Shown here piece after piece: positions 44,401-55,705 of a stretch of DNA of 64,000 bases; positions within the stretch are counted from its first letter, which is position 1; each line of letters opens with the position of its first letter. The stretch is from positions 84,489,468 to 84,553,467 of the forward strand of contig CM053033.1 in NCBI GenBank assembly GCA_028564925.1. Direction: 5' to 3'. The notes under the pieces were generated by a model. The model had not been told where the DNA came from, did not search any database, and saw nothing but the letters and a program-made list of their open reading frames with translations. This DNA is from Lithobates sylvaticus. Its lineage: Eukaryota; Chordata; Amphibia; Anura; Ranidae. The translations under genes were made by a program, and so were the position numbers.

Positions 44401-45020
44401 TTAACCACTTTAATACCGGACACTTTCACCCCCTTCCTGCCCAGGCCAATTTTCAGGTTTCAGCGCTGTCACATCTTGAGTGACAATTGCATGGTCATGC
44501 AATACTGCACTCAAACAAAGTTGTTATAATTTTTTTTTTTCCCCACATATAGAGCACTGGGTTTTTAGTTTTTTGCGCTACAAATAAAAAAAGACAGAAA
44601 ATTACATTGCATTATTGCGCCTGGGCATTTCTAATGGGCACTGATTGGCATCCATGGTGGGCTCTAGTGGGCATCCTTGATGGCTCTGCACTGATTATCA
44701 GCGCAGACCCCCCCCCCCCCCCTGTCAGGAGAGCCACCAATCGGCTCTCCTCTTCTCGTGCCTTGTCAGCGCGAATAGAGGAAACGCAGATAAATCGCAC
44801 TTCCTGGTTACCATGTGATCAGCTGGAAATGGACACAGCTGATCACATGGTAAAGAGTCTACGTCATAGGCTCTTTACCAGGATTGGAGATGGGGTGTTT
44901 CAGACCGACACACCACACCACTGCGCGCACCTGCGGCTTATCCTGCTGGAAGTCATATGATGCCCAGTCAGGATAATACAACCAACCACTTTCCGGCCGT
45001 CATGCTGCTATATGGTTTTC
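44401..45020 (+). mobile_element. TTAACCACTT element family E, shortened copy
   Basis: Starts TTAACCACTTTAATACCGG. The hairpin CATGTGATCAGCTGGAAATG/CAGCTGATCACATGG lies at 44813-44850. The right end is decayed. Confidence 0.7.
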
Positions 45021-45029
45021 TATTAAAAT

Positions 45030-45413
45030 AACAAACATATTCTACCTTCCTGCTCTGTGTAGTGGTTTTGCACAGAGTAGCCCAGATCCTCCTCTTCTCA
45101 GGTCCCTGGCTCAGGTCCCTGGCATAGCGGCTTGCTATGGGGGCACCCGAGCCGAGCTGCAGCTCCGTGTATCCATTCAGACACGGAGCTGTGGGTCAGC
45201 CCCGGCACCTCTCTCTTCTGATTGTTTCACTGAGTTTAATTGACAGCAGTGAGAGCCAATGGCGATGCTGCTGTGTCTCAGACAATCAGGAGGGAGAGTT
45301 AAGGATGGCCGAGGCACTTGTGGACATCGCTGGTTGGGGTGGGGCTCAGATAAGTATTGGGGGGCTGGGGCTGCTGCACATAGAAGGCTTTTTATCTTAA
45401 TGCATAGAATGCA
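45030..45413 (-). mobile_element. family G miniature element
   Basis: Shares CGGCTTGCTATGGGGGCAC and the ends around GAAGGCTTTTTATCTTAATG with 36833-37075 in opposite orientation. It touches the next element. Confidence 0.5.
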
Positions 45414-45913
45414 TTAAAGTGGAGTTCCACCCACTTTTACAACTCTTCAGCATCCCTCACTAAACTGCACTGTAAACAAATTGGATATTTTTTTAATTTT
45501 TTTTTCAGCACAGACTGTATATCTGCTGTATTCATTTTTCACTTCCTCCTCCCTGGCCGCGGCCCATCGCATCATTTCCTGTTTGCAATGCCTCCTGGGA
45601 AGGGGCAGCAAATTCCTCTCAAACTGCCGTTGCTATGGAAACCTGACCTGAAACCTATTACACTGCTTATGCTGCACTGAGCATGTACGAGATCTGCAAG
45701 GATGAGATCCAGGAAGAAATACAGTCTGGCGTTAGATGCCCACACTTAAGATGGCCACGGCCTGCTGCAAGTTTATAAAATAACAAACTACTGCTAAAAA
45801 CTAACAAAACAGACCTTAGTTTACAGACTAACTTTACTAGAATACATTAAGCTTGTGTATTATAGGGGTATTTTTATTTAAAAAGTATAATTTCGGCCGG
45901 AACACCGCTTTAA
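45414..45913 (+). mobile_element. TTAA element family B2, copy 1
   Basis: Begins TTAAAGTGGAGTTCCACCC and ends GGAACACCGCTTTAA. Nearly identical to 62334-62816, which lacks small segments. No coding sequence. Confidence 0.88.
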
Positions 45914-46134
45914 GATAAAAAACCTTCTACCTTTACAACCACCAAACACCAAAGTTCTACAAGTTGGATGTTGCAGCCACTTCTTATGCTAGCTTTTAGT
46001 ATTGGGTCCTTCAGAGGGCTCCTTGCGCTGCAGACGGTCCCTAGTTCCACCCCTCTGTGTTATGATCATGCTCTTGGTACTGCTTTGCTACAAAACTAAG
46101 GCACGCTGCCTATTATTGCCTTTCTGTGTTGCAA

Positions 46135-46561
46135 TTAAAGCGGGATTTCCGCAAATTTTTTTTTTTTTTTAAGTCAGCAGCCACAAATACTGCAGCTGCT
46201 GACTTTTCAAATAAGGACACTCACCTGTTCCAGGATCCAGCGATGTCGGCACCCGAGGCTGGACTGTCCCTCGATCCTCGGATGCTGCCGCCGCCATCTT
46301 CGGTAAGGGAATCAGGAAATGAAGCCTTGCGGCTTCACTTCCCGGTTCCCTACTCGGGAAGTGAGTAGCGCAATCCGAATGGTCCCTGCTGTCTCTGGGA
46401 CCCCTGTGTGTCCCAGCAGACAGCGGGACAGGAAGAGGCATAGACTTAAACAGGTATCTTCACCCCCCTCCCCCTGAAAGGTGCCAAATGTGACACCTGA
46501 TGGGGGGGGGGGGGGGTTCCGAAAAGCGGTGGTTCAATTTTTGTGTGAACCTCCGCTTTAA
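46135..46561 (+). mobile_element. TTAA element family B, full copy
   Basis: Begins TTAAAGCGGGATTTCCGC; ends AACCTCCGCTTTAA. Landmarks AAGTCAGCAGCCACAAATAC, AGCGATGTCGGCAC and CCTGAAAGGTGCCAAATGTG match the copy at 29509. A G16 run lies near 46501. Confidence 0.85.
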
Positions 46562-46809
46562 GGACATTTTGACCCACCTCTCTTCAGTATGGGAAGATTT
46601 AGAAAATCCCTCCAACTGCCACAGAAACAAAAACACATTTTTAGTAGCGGGACAATGTTTTATTGCTCTCCTTACCTTCCTTTCCTGGCGACAAGTGACA
46701 TTAGGATTGTGCACTGAAATATTGCCTTATAAAAAGTTTTACTTTTTCCAATCTTTTTCTATCCAAACTACAGGCTGAATTTAGCTTTAAATGCAGGTAG
46801 CCTCTAGAG

Positions 46810-47529
46810 CGGGGGGTCAGCAACCTGTAGATGGGGATCTACCAGTAGATCGCAGTCTGGGCTTGCTAACCTGACATTCCAGAGCATCAAATGAGTACAA
46901 TGCAGAGGGACTACTTGTAAAGTTGGAGCTGTAGTAGGGAGCAAGAGCTGCATAAGCCGATGTCTCCTCTGTATTGCTGGCTCGTGTCCCATGCGGAGTT
47001 ATACCAACTGCACTCCATTTCTTATCCCAGCTAGCGGTCCCCAGCGTGGTGCCAGCAGCAGGAAAGAAGAGATCTTCAGGTCAGTTTGAAGCAATACACT
47101 GGGCATAATCGTATAAGGGCTGCTTTCACACTGATGCGCTGCGGTTTACCCACATTGTGGGTGCAGTGAAGTGTTCCTGCGGGTTTGCTGTGCTTAGCCA
47201 TAGACTTCTCATATACTGCTGTTTTGCTACCCCCAACTTTACGTGTGAATGAGCCCCGAGGGTGCCACTGCCAAATGCTAAGAAGGGCTCATTCACAAGT
47301 GCAGCAGGCACTGCTGCTTCTGTGAAAAGTGATCCAAGTGTGTGTTGACAGGTGGTGAGGAGGCCATTTGTTGCCTCTTCACCACCTGATTTAAACCCAT
47401 GATTGCCGACACGTCACGACAATAAGAGGTTTTAATGAGGCGTAAGGAGAGGACACTGTGCCTGGTGATCTTTGATTTCTCCCGTGTTGTTCGGGTAGAT
47501 CTCCACCTCTTTAAGGTTGCCTACCCCTG
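46810..47529. mobile_element. non-autonomous hAT element
   Basis: CTCTAGAG is duplicated perfectly on both sides (46802-46809 and 47530-47537). Ends CGGGGGGTCAGCAACCT and AGGTTGCCTACCCCTG. About 720 bases, no transposase. Confidence 0.9.
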
Positions 47530-47537
47530 CTCTAGAG

Positions 47538-48085
47538 TCTGTGCCTCTACTACATTATAGGAACTTGTTTTCACCTTTGTGCTGAAGAGTTGTTGTCACA
47601 TACACATTCTGATATTTCTACAGCTTCCTCATGTACTTTCCTGGTAAATGCATGGGAACCCAGTAACAAGTCTGATCTAGCGAGAAATGGTTCTTTTTCT
47701 GAAATTGTTAGTCATGTTTTGTAGCTGGTTTAGGTGAAAATTGTTGCTAAACAGAGTTCTTTAAAGAAGACTGGCTACTGCTTGTTTGGCCATACTTATC
47801 TTCTTGCTCACAGAAATGCACTGATTTCTGCACTCTTATGACCCAGATTCTGGCAACAGTGGGCTAAAGCCTGCTGTTGGCTGACATCCGAGAACTGGTC
47901 CAGACTTTAATGTTAGGAGCCACGCAGATGTAACACTGGGAGCTTGAGTCAGCTGCTTGCACTCCCTCCACAGCCTGGTGCTCCAGTAAATGCTGGAGGG
48001 GCAGAGTAGAGAGCCGCTAACTGATGATCACAACTCTCTGCTCAATGAAGACTGAGAACTGAGCAATCAGCGGTCATGTGAACGC
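47538..48085. other. no gene recognised
   Basis: Unclassified sequence. Confidence 0.5.
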
Positions 48086-48088
48086 TTA

Positions 48089-48528
48089 GACCTCTTTCAC
48101 ACTGGGGGCGTTTTGCAGGCACTATAGCTATAAAAATAGCGCCTGGAAACCGCCCTAAAACAGCTGCTCCTATCACACTGGAGCGTTGCGCTGGCAGGGC
48201 GTCAGAAAAAGTCCTGCCAGCAGCTTCTTTGGAGCCGTGAAGGAGTTGTGAACTCACTGCTCCTCCACTGCTCCCTCCCATTGAAATCAATGGGGCAGCG
48301 CTGATATACTGCTGGCAAAATGCAAATGGGGCAGCGCTGTCATACCGCTGGCAAAACGCTGCTTTGGCCGCGCTTTTGCGGGTGGATTTAACCCTTTTTC
48401 GGCCGCTAGGGGGGGTTAAACCCGCCCTGCTAGCGGCCGAACAGCCCCACTAAAACGACGGTAAAGTGGCGCTAAAAATAGCGGCGCTTTACTGCTGACG
48501 CCTGGGGCGGCACAATATGAAAGGGGTC
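48089..48528. mobile_element. TTTCACAC miniature element (family C)
   Basis: Ends GACCTCTTTCACACTGG and ATGAAAGGGGTC, with TTA on both sides (48086-48088 and 48529-48531). GCGTTTTGCAGGCACTATA is shared with 27604. Confidence 0.8.
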
Positions 48529-49329
48529 TTAGTTCTTGCTCTTCAAGCCGGTGGGGGGCAACTGTCGCATTGGATTGATTTTGCAGCCACAAAGGTGAGT
48601 GTATTTATTTTTTTATTTTTTTTATCTTGTACTTCTCCTTTAAATCCAGTTTGCTCAGATCTTGTTTTCACAAGTTTAAAATTTCAGTTTCCCCCAGGAG
48701 TCCACAGACAATTAGACTGTAATAGGGCAGTAATGGTGAGATTAATGTACACTGGGGTGAGAAGGGGAGGGGGGACTAGTGTCTCGCAGGGATTCAGGAG
48801 CTGGCGTGATATCCTGCAGGTGTCTGGTCCAGATGGAGGATGCTGCAGGGAGAGATAAGATATGTGTACAGACATTGCCTTTACTTGGGGGTCCCGTCTT
48901 TCACAAGGCATTCTTGTTTTATCAGCATTAACACCTTTTTAAACATCAATTTTATTCTTTACAATTTCCATGGGGTTTAAATTTAGGAAATCTGATGAAG
49001 TAGAGGATTGAAATGGTCTCTGAACTGGTTTTCCATAAATGTCATGGAGTCAGCAGAGAGCAGATGTGTGTTTATAGAGCTTAAATAAAATGAGAAAAAA
49101 AAGTACCTGTTGTATTGAACTGAACAGTTTGTGTAAAGGAGGTATACAGAGAAGGTACAAATTGCCCCCTCCCTTTTTATTTGCATAGTCATGTGATGCA
49201 AGGTCTTTGTCTTCTTTTCTCTGGTGGGTGATCCTTACTGTTGCACAAAACAGCGCTCATGTACTCGCATGTAAGGGTCCTGTGCAGAGCTGTCAGCCCC
49301 TGGTCAAATGAAATGATGATGTGTATATA
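48529..49329. other. no gene recognised
   Basis: Ordinary sequence; short splice-like motifs but no supportable exon. Confidence 0.5.
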
Positions 49330-49534
49330 CAGTATTGCACAAAAGTGAGTACATCCCTCACATTTTTGTAAATTTTTTATTATCTTTTCATGTGACACAC
49401 TGAAGAAATGACACTTTGCTACAATGTAAAGTAGTGAGTGTACAGCTTGTATAACAGTGTAAATTTTGTTGTCCCCTCAAAATAACTCAACACACCGCCA
49501 TTAATGTCTAAACGCTGACAACAAAAGTGAGTAC

Positions 49535-49844
49535 AGGGGGTCCGCGAGTTACGAACTCGTTAGGGACTGTCCTTCTGTTCTTAAATCGGAAATGTTCGTA
49601 AGTCGGCCGCGCATGCGCAGACCGACACTTACGGACATTTCCGATGTTCCGTCGAATGCCGTTCTGTGCATGCGCGGCAAATTACGGACATTTCCGATGT
49701 TTGCTGTCATTTTCCGAGGCTCCGTCTGGCCGCGCATGCGCAGAACGGCCGAAGGTCTGCAGAAAAAGCAGAGGGTCCCCGCATCGCTCGCTTCGTAAGT
49801 AGGAGATGTTGGTAGGTCGGGCGTTCGTAAGTCGGGGACCCCTT
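49535..49844. mobile_element. miniature element with GTAC target duplication
   Basis: GTAC lies on both sides (49531-49534 and 49845-49848). Ends AGGGGGTCCGCGAGTTACGA and, reversed, AAGGGGTCCCCGACTTACGA. Interior repeats of CGCATGCGCAGA and ACGGACATTTCCGATGT form palindromes. Confidence 0.85.
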
Positions 49845-50019
49845 GTACATCTTTAAGTGAAAATGTCCAAAATGCGCCCAATTAGCCATTTTCCCTCTCC
49901 AGTGTCATGTGATTCGTTGGTGTTTTAAAAGGTCTCAGGTTTTAATGGGGAGCATGTGTGTTAAATTTGGTGTTATCGCTCTCACTCTATCATACTGGTC
50001 ACTGGAATTTCAACATGGT

Positions 50020-51041
50020 ACCTCATGGCAAAGAACTCTTTGTGGATCTGAAAAAAAATAGATGTTGCTCTACATAAAGATGGCCTAAGACTATAAGAAG
50101 ATTGCCAAGACCCTGAAACTGAGCTACAGCACGGTGGCCAAGACCATACAGCAGGTTTAACAGGACAGGTTCCACTCAGAACAGGCCTCGCCATGCTTGA
50201 CCAAAGAAGTTGAGTGCACGTGCTCAGTGTCATATCCAGAGATTGTCTTTGGGAAATAGACGTATGAGTGCTGCCAGCATTGCTGCAGAGGTTGAAGGGG
50301 TGGGGGGTCAGCCTATCAGTGCTCAGACCATACGCCGCACACTGCGTCAAATTGGTCTGCATGGCTGTCGTCCCAGAAGGAAGCCTCTTCTAAAGATGAC
50401 GAACAAGAAAGCCTGCAAACAGTTTGCTGAAGACAAGCAGGCTAAAGACATGGATTACTGGAACCATGTCCTGGGGTCTGATGAGACCAATATAAACTTA
50501 TTTGGTTCAGATGGTGTCAAGAGTGTGTGGCGGCAACCAGGTGAGGAGTACAAAGACAAGTGTGTCTTGTCTACAGTGAAGCATGGTGGTGGGAGTGTCA
50601 TGGTCTGGGGCTGTATAAGTGCTGCTGGCACTGGGGAGCTACAGTTCATCGAGGGAACCATGAATGCCAACATGTATTGTGACAGACATACTGAAGCAGA
50701 GCATGATCCCCTCCCTTCGGAGACTTGGCCGCAGGGCAGTATTTCAGCATAACGACCCCAAACACACCTCCAAGATGACCACTGCCTTGCTAAAGAAGCT
50801 GAGGGTAAAGGTGATTGACTGGCCAAGCATGTCTCCATACCTGAGTCCTTCTGAGCATCTGTGGGGCATCCTCAAAAGGAAGGTGGAGGAGCGCAAGGAC
50901 TCGAACATCCACCAGCTCCATGATGTCGTTATTGAGGAGTGGAAGAGGACTCCAGTGGCAACCTGTGAAGCTCTGGTGAACTCCATGCCCAAGAGGGTTA
51001 AGGCAGTGCTGGAAAATAATGGTGGCCACACAATATATTGA
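50020..51041 (+). pseudogene. Tc1-like transposase, nearly complete
   Basis: Tc1 transposases cut and paste at TA. The frame 50210-50752 gives IAAEVEGVGGQPISAQTIRR (helix-turn-helix), then WNHVLGSDETNINLFGSDGV (first Asp), then VMVWGCISAAGTGELQFIEG. The frame 50664-51041 gives FQHNDPKHTSKMTTAL (second Asp), YLSPSEHLWGILKRKVEERK (Glu, DD34E type) and a natural stop after GGHTIY. The two frames switch near 50690, and the N-terminal part (MAKELFVDLKKN near 50023) needs further frame changes. About three or four breaks make it inactive, but it is the best preserved Tc1 here. Confidence 0.88.
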
Positions 51042-51330
51042 CACTTTGGGCCCAATTTGGAAATTTTCACTTAAAGGTGTACTCACCTTTGTTGCCAGCG
51101 GTTTAAACATTAATAGCTGTGTGTTGAGTTATTTTGAGGGGACAGCAAATTTACACTGTTATACAAGCTGCACACTCACTACTTTACATTGTAGCAAAGT
51201 GACATTTCTTCAGTGTTGTCACATGAAAAGGTATAATAAAATATTTACAAAAATGTGAGGGGTGTACTCACTTTTCTGATATACTGTGTGTGTGTGTGTA
51301 TGTATATATATGTATGTATATATATATTAT

Positions 51331-51475
51331 AAAAATATGGTTTATATAGTGCCAACAGTTTACGCAGTGCTTTACAATGTATAGGGGGACAACACAATTA
51401 CAGTACAGTTCAATACAAAAGGTACAGAAAGGCCCGGCTCGTAGAGCTTACATTCTAAAGGGAGGGGGTGGTGGT
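51331..51475 (-). mobile_element. L2 LINE 3' tail, reversed
   Basis: TATATAGTGCCAACAGTTTA, CGCAGTGCTTTACAAT and GTAGAGCTTACATTCTA are the L2 tail in reverse; compare 11440-11575. Confidence 0.75.
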
Positions 51476-51513
51476 ACAAAAGGTAATAGCTGCAGAGAAT
51501 GATTTGATGAGGG

Positions 51514-51519
<6 letters not shown>

Positions 51520-51582
<63 letters not shown>

Positions 51583-51585
51583 ATA

Positions 51586-51642
<57 letters not shown>
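51520..51642 (+). repeat. (TA)n microsatellite with TG interruptions
   Basis: About 60 TA units split by GTATATGTGTGTGTG near 51580. Long TA tracts can extrude cruciforms. Confidence 0.97.
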
Positions 51643-51648
<6 letters not shown>

Positions 51649-51655
51649 ATGCATG

Positions 51656-52070
51656 CATGCATACACACCTTAGTTTCGATGTGGTTATAGGGTCACACAG
51701 TTTTCTTGCCAGAAATGTATTCAGTTTGCAGTTATTTCACATGCTGTACAGTGACTTTATTCTTCCTGATGGTGGTGCTGTAGCTGCATTTTAAGCTTGC
51801 ACTTCAGTTTTCACTAAATTTAAAACTCTTTAAACTGCTATTTACTGCTAAATTAAGCAGCTATATAAAGCGGCATTAAATCCAAAAAGCAAACATTTTA
51901 TTATATTGCAGCTTACCAGTTTTTAGATGTGACGGCTGCATTAGTTTCCTTTTTTAGGCTTGCCTACTTCTGTTTTCATCACTTGATCTGGCTAGTAAGT
52001 TTATTTTTCAAAAGAACAAGCTCTCCTGCAGTTAGTATTGAGAAAAACAGTTTACTGCTGACAGGGGTGC
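51656..52070. other. no gene recognised; TTAA-element scrap possible
   Basis: AAAGCGGCATTAAATCC near 51868 resembles the end of a TTAA element, but no partner end is clear. Confidence 0.45.
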
Positions 52071-52762
52071 TTGAAAGGGTAACGCCACTCTTGTGGGGAA
52101 CAAAAATAGCAAATGAAGAAAAAATAATATAGCGTATACAATTGCTACACAAGTCATATTGTAATTGAATGTTATTAAAAATGACCTTTCCTTTTCAATC
52201 TGCAGCTCTGTCATTTTCTGAAAATGCAATGCAATATGGCTACCTGGAGTTGTTCTGTACACAGAATGTGTCCTGAACACACCCCAAAAACATAATTTCC
52301 TGCTTGTGTGATTGGCTCACTGATTTTCCTATAAGTCTACATTAAGATACAAGTCAGATTTCAGGCATCCCTTGGCACAAAAATTGAATTTTTAGTGAGA
52401 TACTACTAATAGGAACATGTTTAAAGGGATGCAGGCTCTGTCACTTTCCTCCATTAGTGCTCTGCAGGTGCACAGCTGGTTGAAAATTATGGAACCACTC
52501 CCACTAGATTTATTTTCCCACATGGACACAGAGGAACACAGGGATTTCTTCATAATAACAAAAGGTAGGAATCTGCAACAACATTTGTTATAATCCTTGC
52601 AATGTACACAGATCACGGGGGGGGGGGGGGGGGGGGTTTTTTTTTTTTTTTTCTTTTACTAAAGTTGACCAGCTTTTATTTATGCAAAATCTTTATCCTA
52701 AAAGGCAAAAAAAACAGTTTGCTCTAACTGATTATGAAGTATTAGCTGGAGTTCAGCTTTAA
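52071..52762 (+). mobile_element. TTAA element family D, full copy
   Basis: Left end TTGAAAGGGTAACGCCAC (TTGA for TTAA). Right end, reversed, TTAAAGCTGAACTCCAGC. Parallel to 40838-41355. A G20-T16 run lies at 52617-52652. Confidence 0.78.
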
Positions 52763-53633
52763 TTTGTTGGTGCATCTAAATCTGCTAGTCTAGTATATTC
52801 ACACTTCCCACCCCCCAGACTGACAATGCTGCTGTCCAAATATGCCCCCTGTGCGCCTTCCTCATCCTTTCTTTTGTTTGTATTAACTTTATTTGAAATG
52901 TACAAAAGTACACTTCATATCGCTGTACAGATGCGCTGTACGCTGAAGTGCAGCTTCTGGCTGCGTTGCAGTCTGAGTGGGACACACAGAAAACAATTGT
53001 TTTAAAATACCATTCACAGCACCATTTGGGAATTCACCATAAATAAAATAGCCAGCAGTTGTTTAGTGTGGATTAGAGGACTCTGCTGGATTTCTCTCCT
53101 TCACCCCATGGGCTAAACTAGAGAAATGTATGCGTGAATGGCTAGCATTAGTAAAGGAGGGGAAAGCTAGAATCTCTGTCCTCTTATCACTGTTTGTGAA
53201 TTTTGTTTACTCAATTTCTATCCTGTGACTGAAATTTCCCTAATGTTGCCCTAAACTGCAATAACATTTGGTCCCTAATTTTTACCACGCTATCTAATGC
53301 TATAAAATACATTTTTTGCTGGAGTTAAACTTTAAGCTGACCAGGTTGGTGTCTTTTCTCAAGTGTTCAAGATTGATGGATGCTGCATGTACTCCAAACC
53401 ATTATGTCACACACTATAGTTAACCGCCATGGTGCAGATAGAACCAGGATCAATTGGAAAATATGTATTTCCAGTTGTTGGCAGTCCATTGTTGTCACTG
53501 CGTCCATTCTGGGATGTTTTGTATTAATGGGAGAGATACTTGTGGTCTTGTGTTATATTCTATACATGAGTGTACTCATTCAGGGGAACTTGCTAAGATT
53601 GCAGCAGCTTCTATCTTTTATTTGCAACGCTTG
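52763..53633. other. no gene recognised
   Basis: Unclassified, moderately AT-rich. Confidence 0.5.
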
Positions 53634-53979
53634 GGGTCCTTTCACATGGGCGGTGTCCGCACGGTCGTCAGACTCTGTTTTGCTCAACGGGGGATCGCTC
53701 CGCTGATTTCCGCCGAGCAGGCGGATGACAGGTCTGTCTTGGCACAGTGAGCCCCGCTCTCCTCTAATGGGTCCCTATTTTCCATCCGCCAGACAGATGG
53801 AAAATAGGGTCTCCATCCATCTGGATTTCACAGACAGGATTGGATCGGATAGCAGCGGGTGTCAGCGGACATGTCACTGCTGACATCTGCCGCTCCATAG
53901 GAGTGAATGGAGGCTCTGATCAGGTCTGCCTGAAAAACTGACAGACGGCCCTGATCGAAAAGCCTGTGTGAAAGGGGCC
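53634..53979. mobile_element. TTTCACAC miniature element (family C)
   Basis: Ends GGGTCCTTTCACATGGGC and GTGTGAAAGGGGCC. Flanked by TTG and TTA. Shares CCGCTGATTTCCGCCGAGCA-type text with 33382. Confidence 0.75.
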
Positions 53980-54085
53980 TTAACTGAACAAGCTGAGGCT
54001 AAAAACTGATTGGTTACTATGCTCCGCTGCTTAAGATTTGGTCTGCATCAGTAAATTCCCCCCATGGTGTGTTTTGACTTTGCAG

Positions 54086-54461
54086 TTAAAGTGGAAGTCC
54101 ATGCAAAAACTAAAATCCCAGCATGCATAGACACCAGGGATCTAACACAACCTCTCTATCCCTGTAAAGAAAAAAAATAGTATACATAGCTTTTTGGAAG
54201 CTGATCTGACCCACTCCGAGCAGAATCAGCACCAGCAGCGGAAGCTCTGCAGAGGACACGGCCGACAACGGCTGTGAAAAAAAAAAATGGAAAGTGACAG
54301 CGGTTGACAGCTCAGCGCGGGTTCCAGTTGGAGTGGGTCGGATCGGCTTCCAAAAAGGTATGTATACTCATTTTTTCTTTACAGGGATAGAGAGGTTAGT
54401 GTTAGATCCCTGGTGTCTATACATGCTGGGATTTTAGTTTTTGCATGGACTTCCACTTCAA
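54086..54461. mobile_element. near-perfect foldback TTAA element
   Basis: Arms of about 170 bases: TTAAAGTGGAAGTCCATGCA with AAATCCCAGCATGCATAGAC at the left, mirrored by TGCATGGACTTCCACTTCAA at the right. TTAA at the left and TCAA at the right. The centre (about 54240-54330) is GC-rich and diverged. Confidence 0.88.
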
Positions 54462-54764
54462 TTCCCCCAATGTGTGAGGTTAATTGTTCTACTGTGGTTT
54501 GACAATTTTCTATTAGACCCTGAGGCACATAACCTCTCCCATGATTCTCTGCAAGTGTCACCACCTACTCCTGCTCTGTCAGTTGTACCTCTACAAGATG
54601 GCTTCCTTTCAAAGGCCCAACAGCTCTTCCGTCTCAATGATACTCCAAGCTTGCACCAAAGATCATCCTTTTTCCTAGGCCACACTAATTCTTGGTAGCT
54701 TGTTCCCATGCAGAGCACATCTGTGTAGATGTATGTATCCAACTAGTAAACATACATGGTAAAT

Positions 54765-54870
54765 GTAAAAACCTTTATCCCAAAAGGTAAAAAACTGTTT
54801 GCTGTAACTGATTATAAAGTATTAGCTGGAGTTCTGCTTCAATTTGTCAGTGCATCTAAATCTGCACTAA
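54765..54870 (+). mobile_element. family D right-end fragment
   Basis: CCAAAAGGTAAAAAACTG and AAGTATTAGCTGGAGTTC match 52700-52760. Confidence 0.65.
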
Positions 54871-54906
54871 CATCTTCTCCCGGGACAAAGTTCCAATTGT
54901 CTAGAC

Positions 54907-55697
54907 CAGGGGTGCCCAACCTTTTGAAGCGCGAGGGCCACTTAAGCAACTTAGTAACAGATTGCAGGCCACAATGAGCGGAGTGGGCGGATGACAGGTC
55001 TGTGTCCGCTCTGCATATGCAGAGTGGACACAGACACAGCCCACTCTACTCTATGGACCCTCTGATCAGATGGAAGGTCACGGATCCACTTCTGTTTTTT
55101 TAGCAGATCAGATCTGAGGTAGGCGGGTGTAAACGGACACAAGTCTGTTTTCATCTGCCGCTCCATAGAAGTGAACAGAGGGTCCGATTGGGTTGAACCG
55201 ATCGTGTAAAAAGGGCCTAAGGCAGCTTTTACACTGATGGTTTGTGGTCTACCCATGCTGCAGGTGCAGCACAGTTCACCTGTGGTTTTTCTGTGGGTTA
55301 GCTGCACTTTGCCATACAATTCCAATATATCCTGCAGGTTTGGTGCACTTTCTGAAAGCGCCCCAACCCGCAGGTAAAACCAGACGTCTATGGGTCTATG
55401 GAGTTTGAAAGCAGCCCAGTAACCACTGCAGAACAGATATGCCCTTGCATACACTGTGATTTAGTGAGTTCCATTCAGTTATCGCCAGCTGCTGCTGCTG
55501 TCCCAGGCAGAGCGCATTTAGTATCACTCCGCCTATGACAGGAGCTGGCGCTATACAGGAAGCGTTATGGCTCTGCAGGCGCTTGCTTCATTCACAACAC
55601 TGATGCTCTGGGATGGCGGGTCGGCAACCTGCAATCTGGGCTTGCTAACCTGCCATCCCAGAGCAAGAGGTCGCGGGCCACTGGTTGGGCACCCCTG
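54907..55697. mobile_element. non-autonomous hAT element, mosaic interior
   Basis: GTCTAGAC is duplicated perfectly on both sides (54899-54906 and 55698-55705). Ends CAGGGGTGCCCAACC and GGTTGGGCACCCCTG. The interior shares blocks with the hAT at 46810 and with family C. Confidence 0.93.
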
Positions 55698-55705
55698 GTC
55701 TAGAC

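Larger units (their letters stand above)
49330..51286 (+). mobile_element. Tc1-like transposon, near full length, one nested element
   Basis: The left end CAGTATTGCACAAAAGTGAG and the right end, reversed, CAGTATATCAGAAAAGTGAG have long (about 200-base) inverted arms. After removing the element at 49535-49844, about 1.65 kb remains. Confidence 0.92.

Noticed and set aside
51448-51668. Tyr-Ile repeat open frames
   Set aside because: They come from the (TA)n microsatellite.
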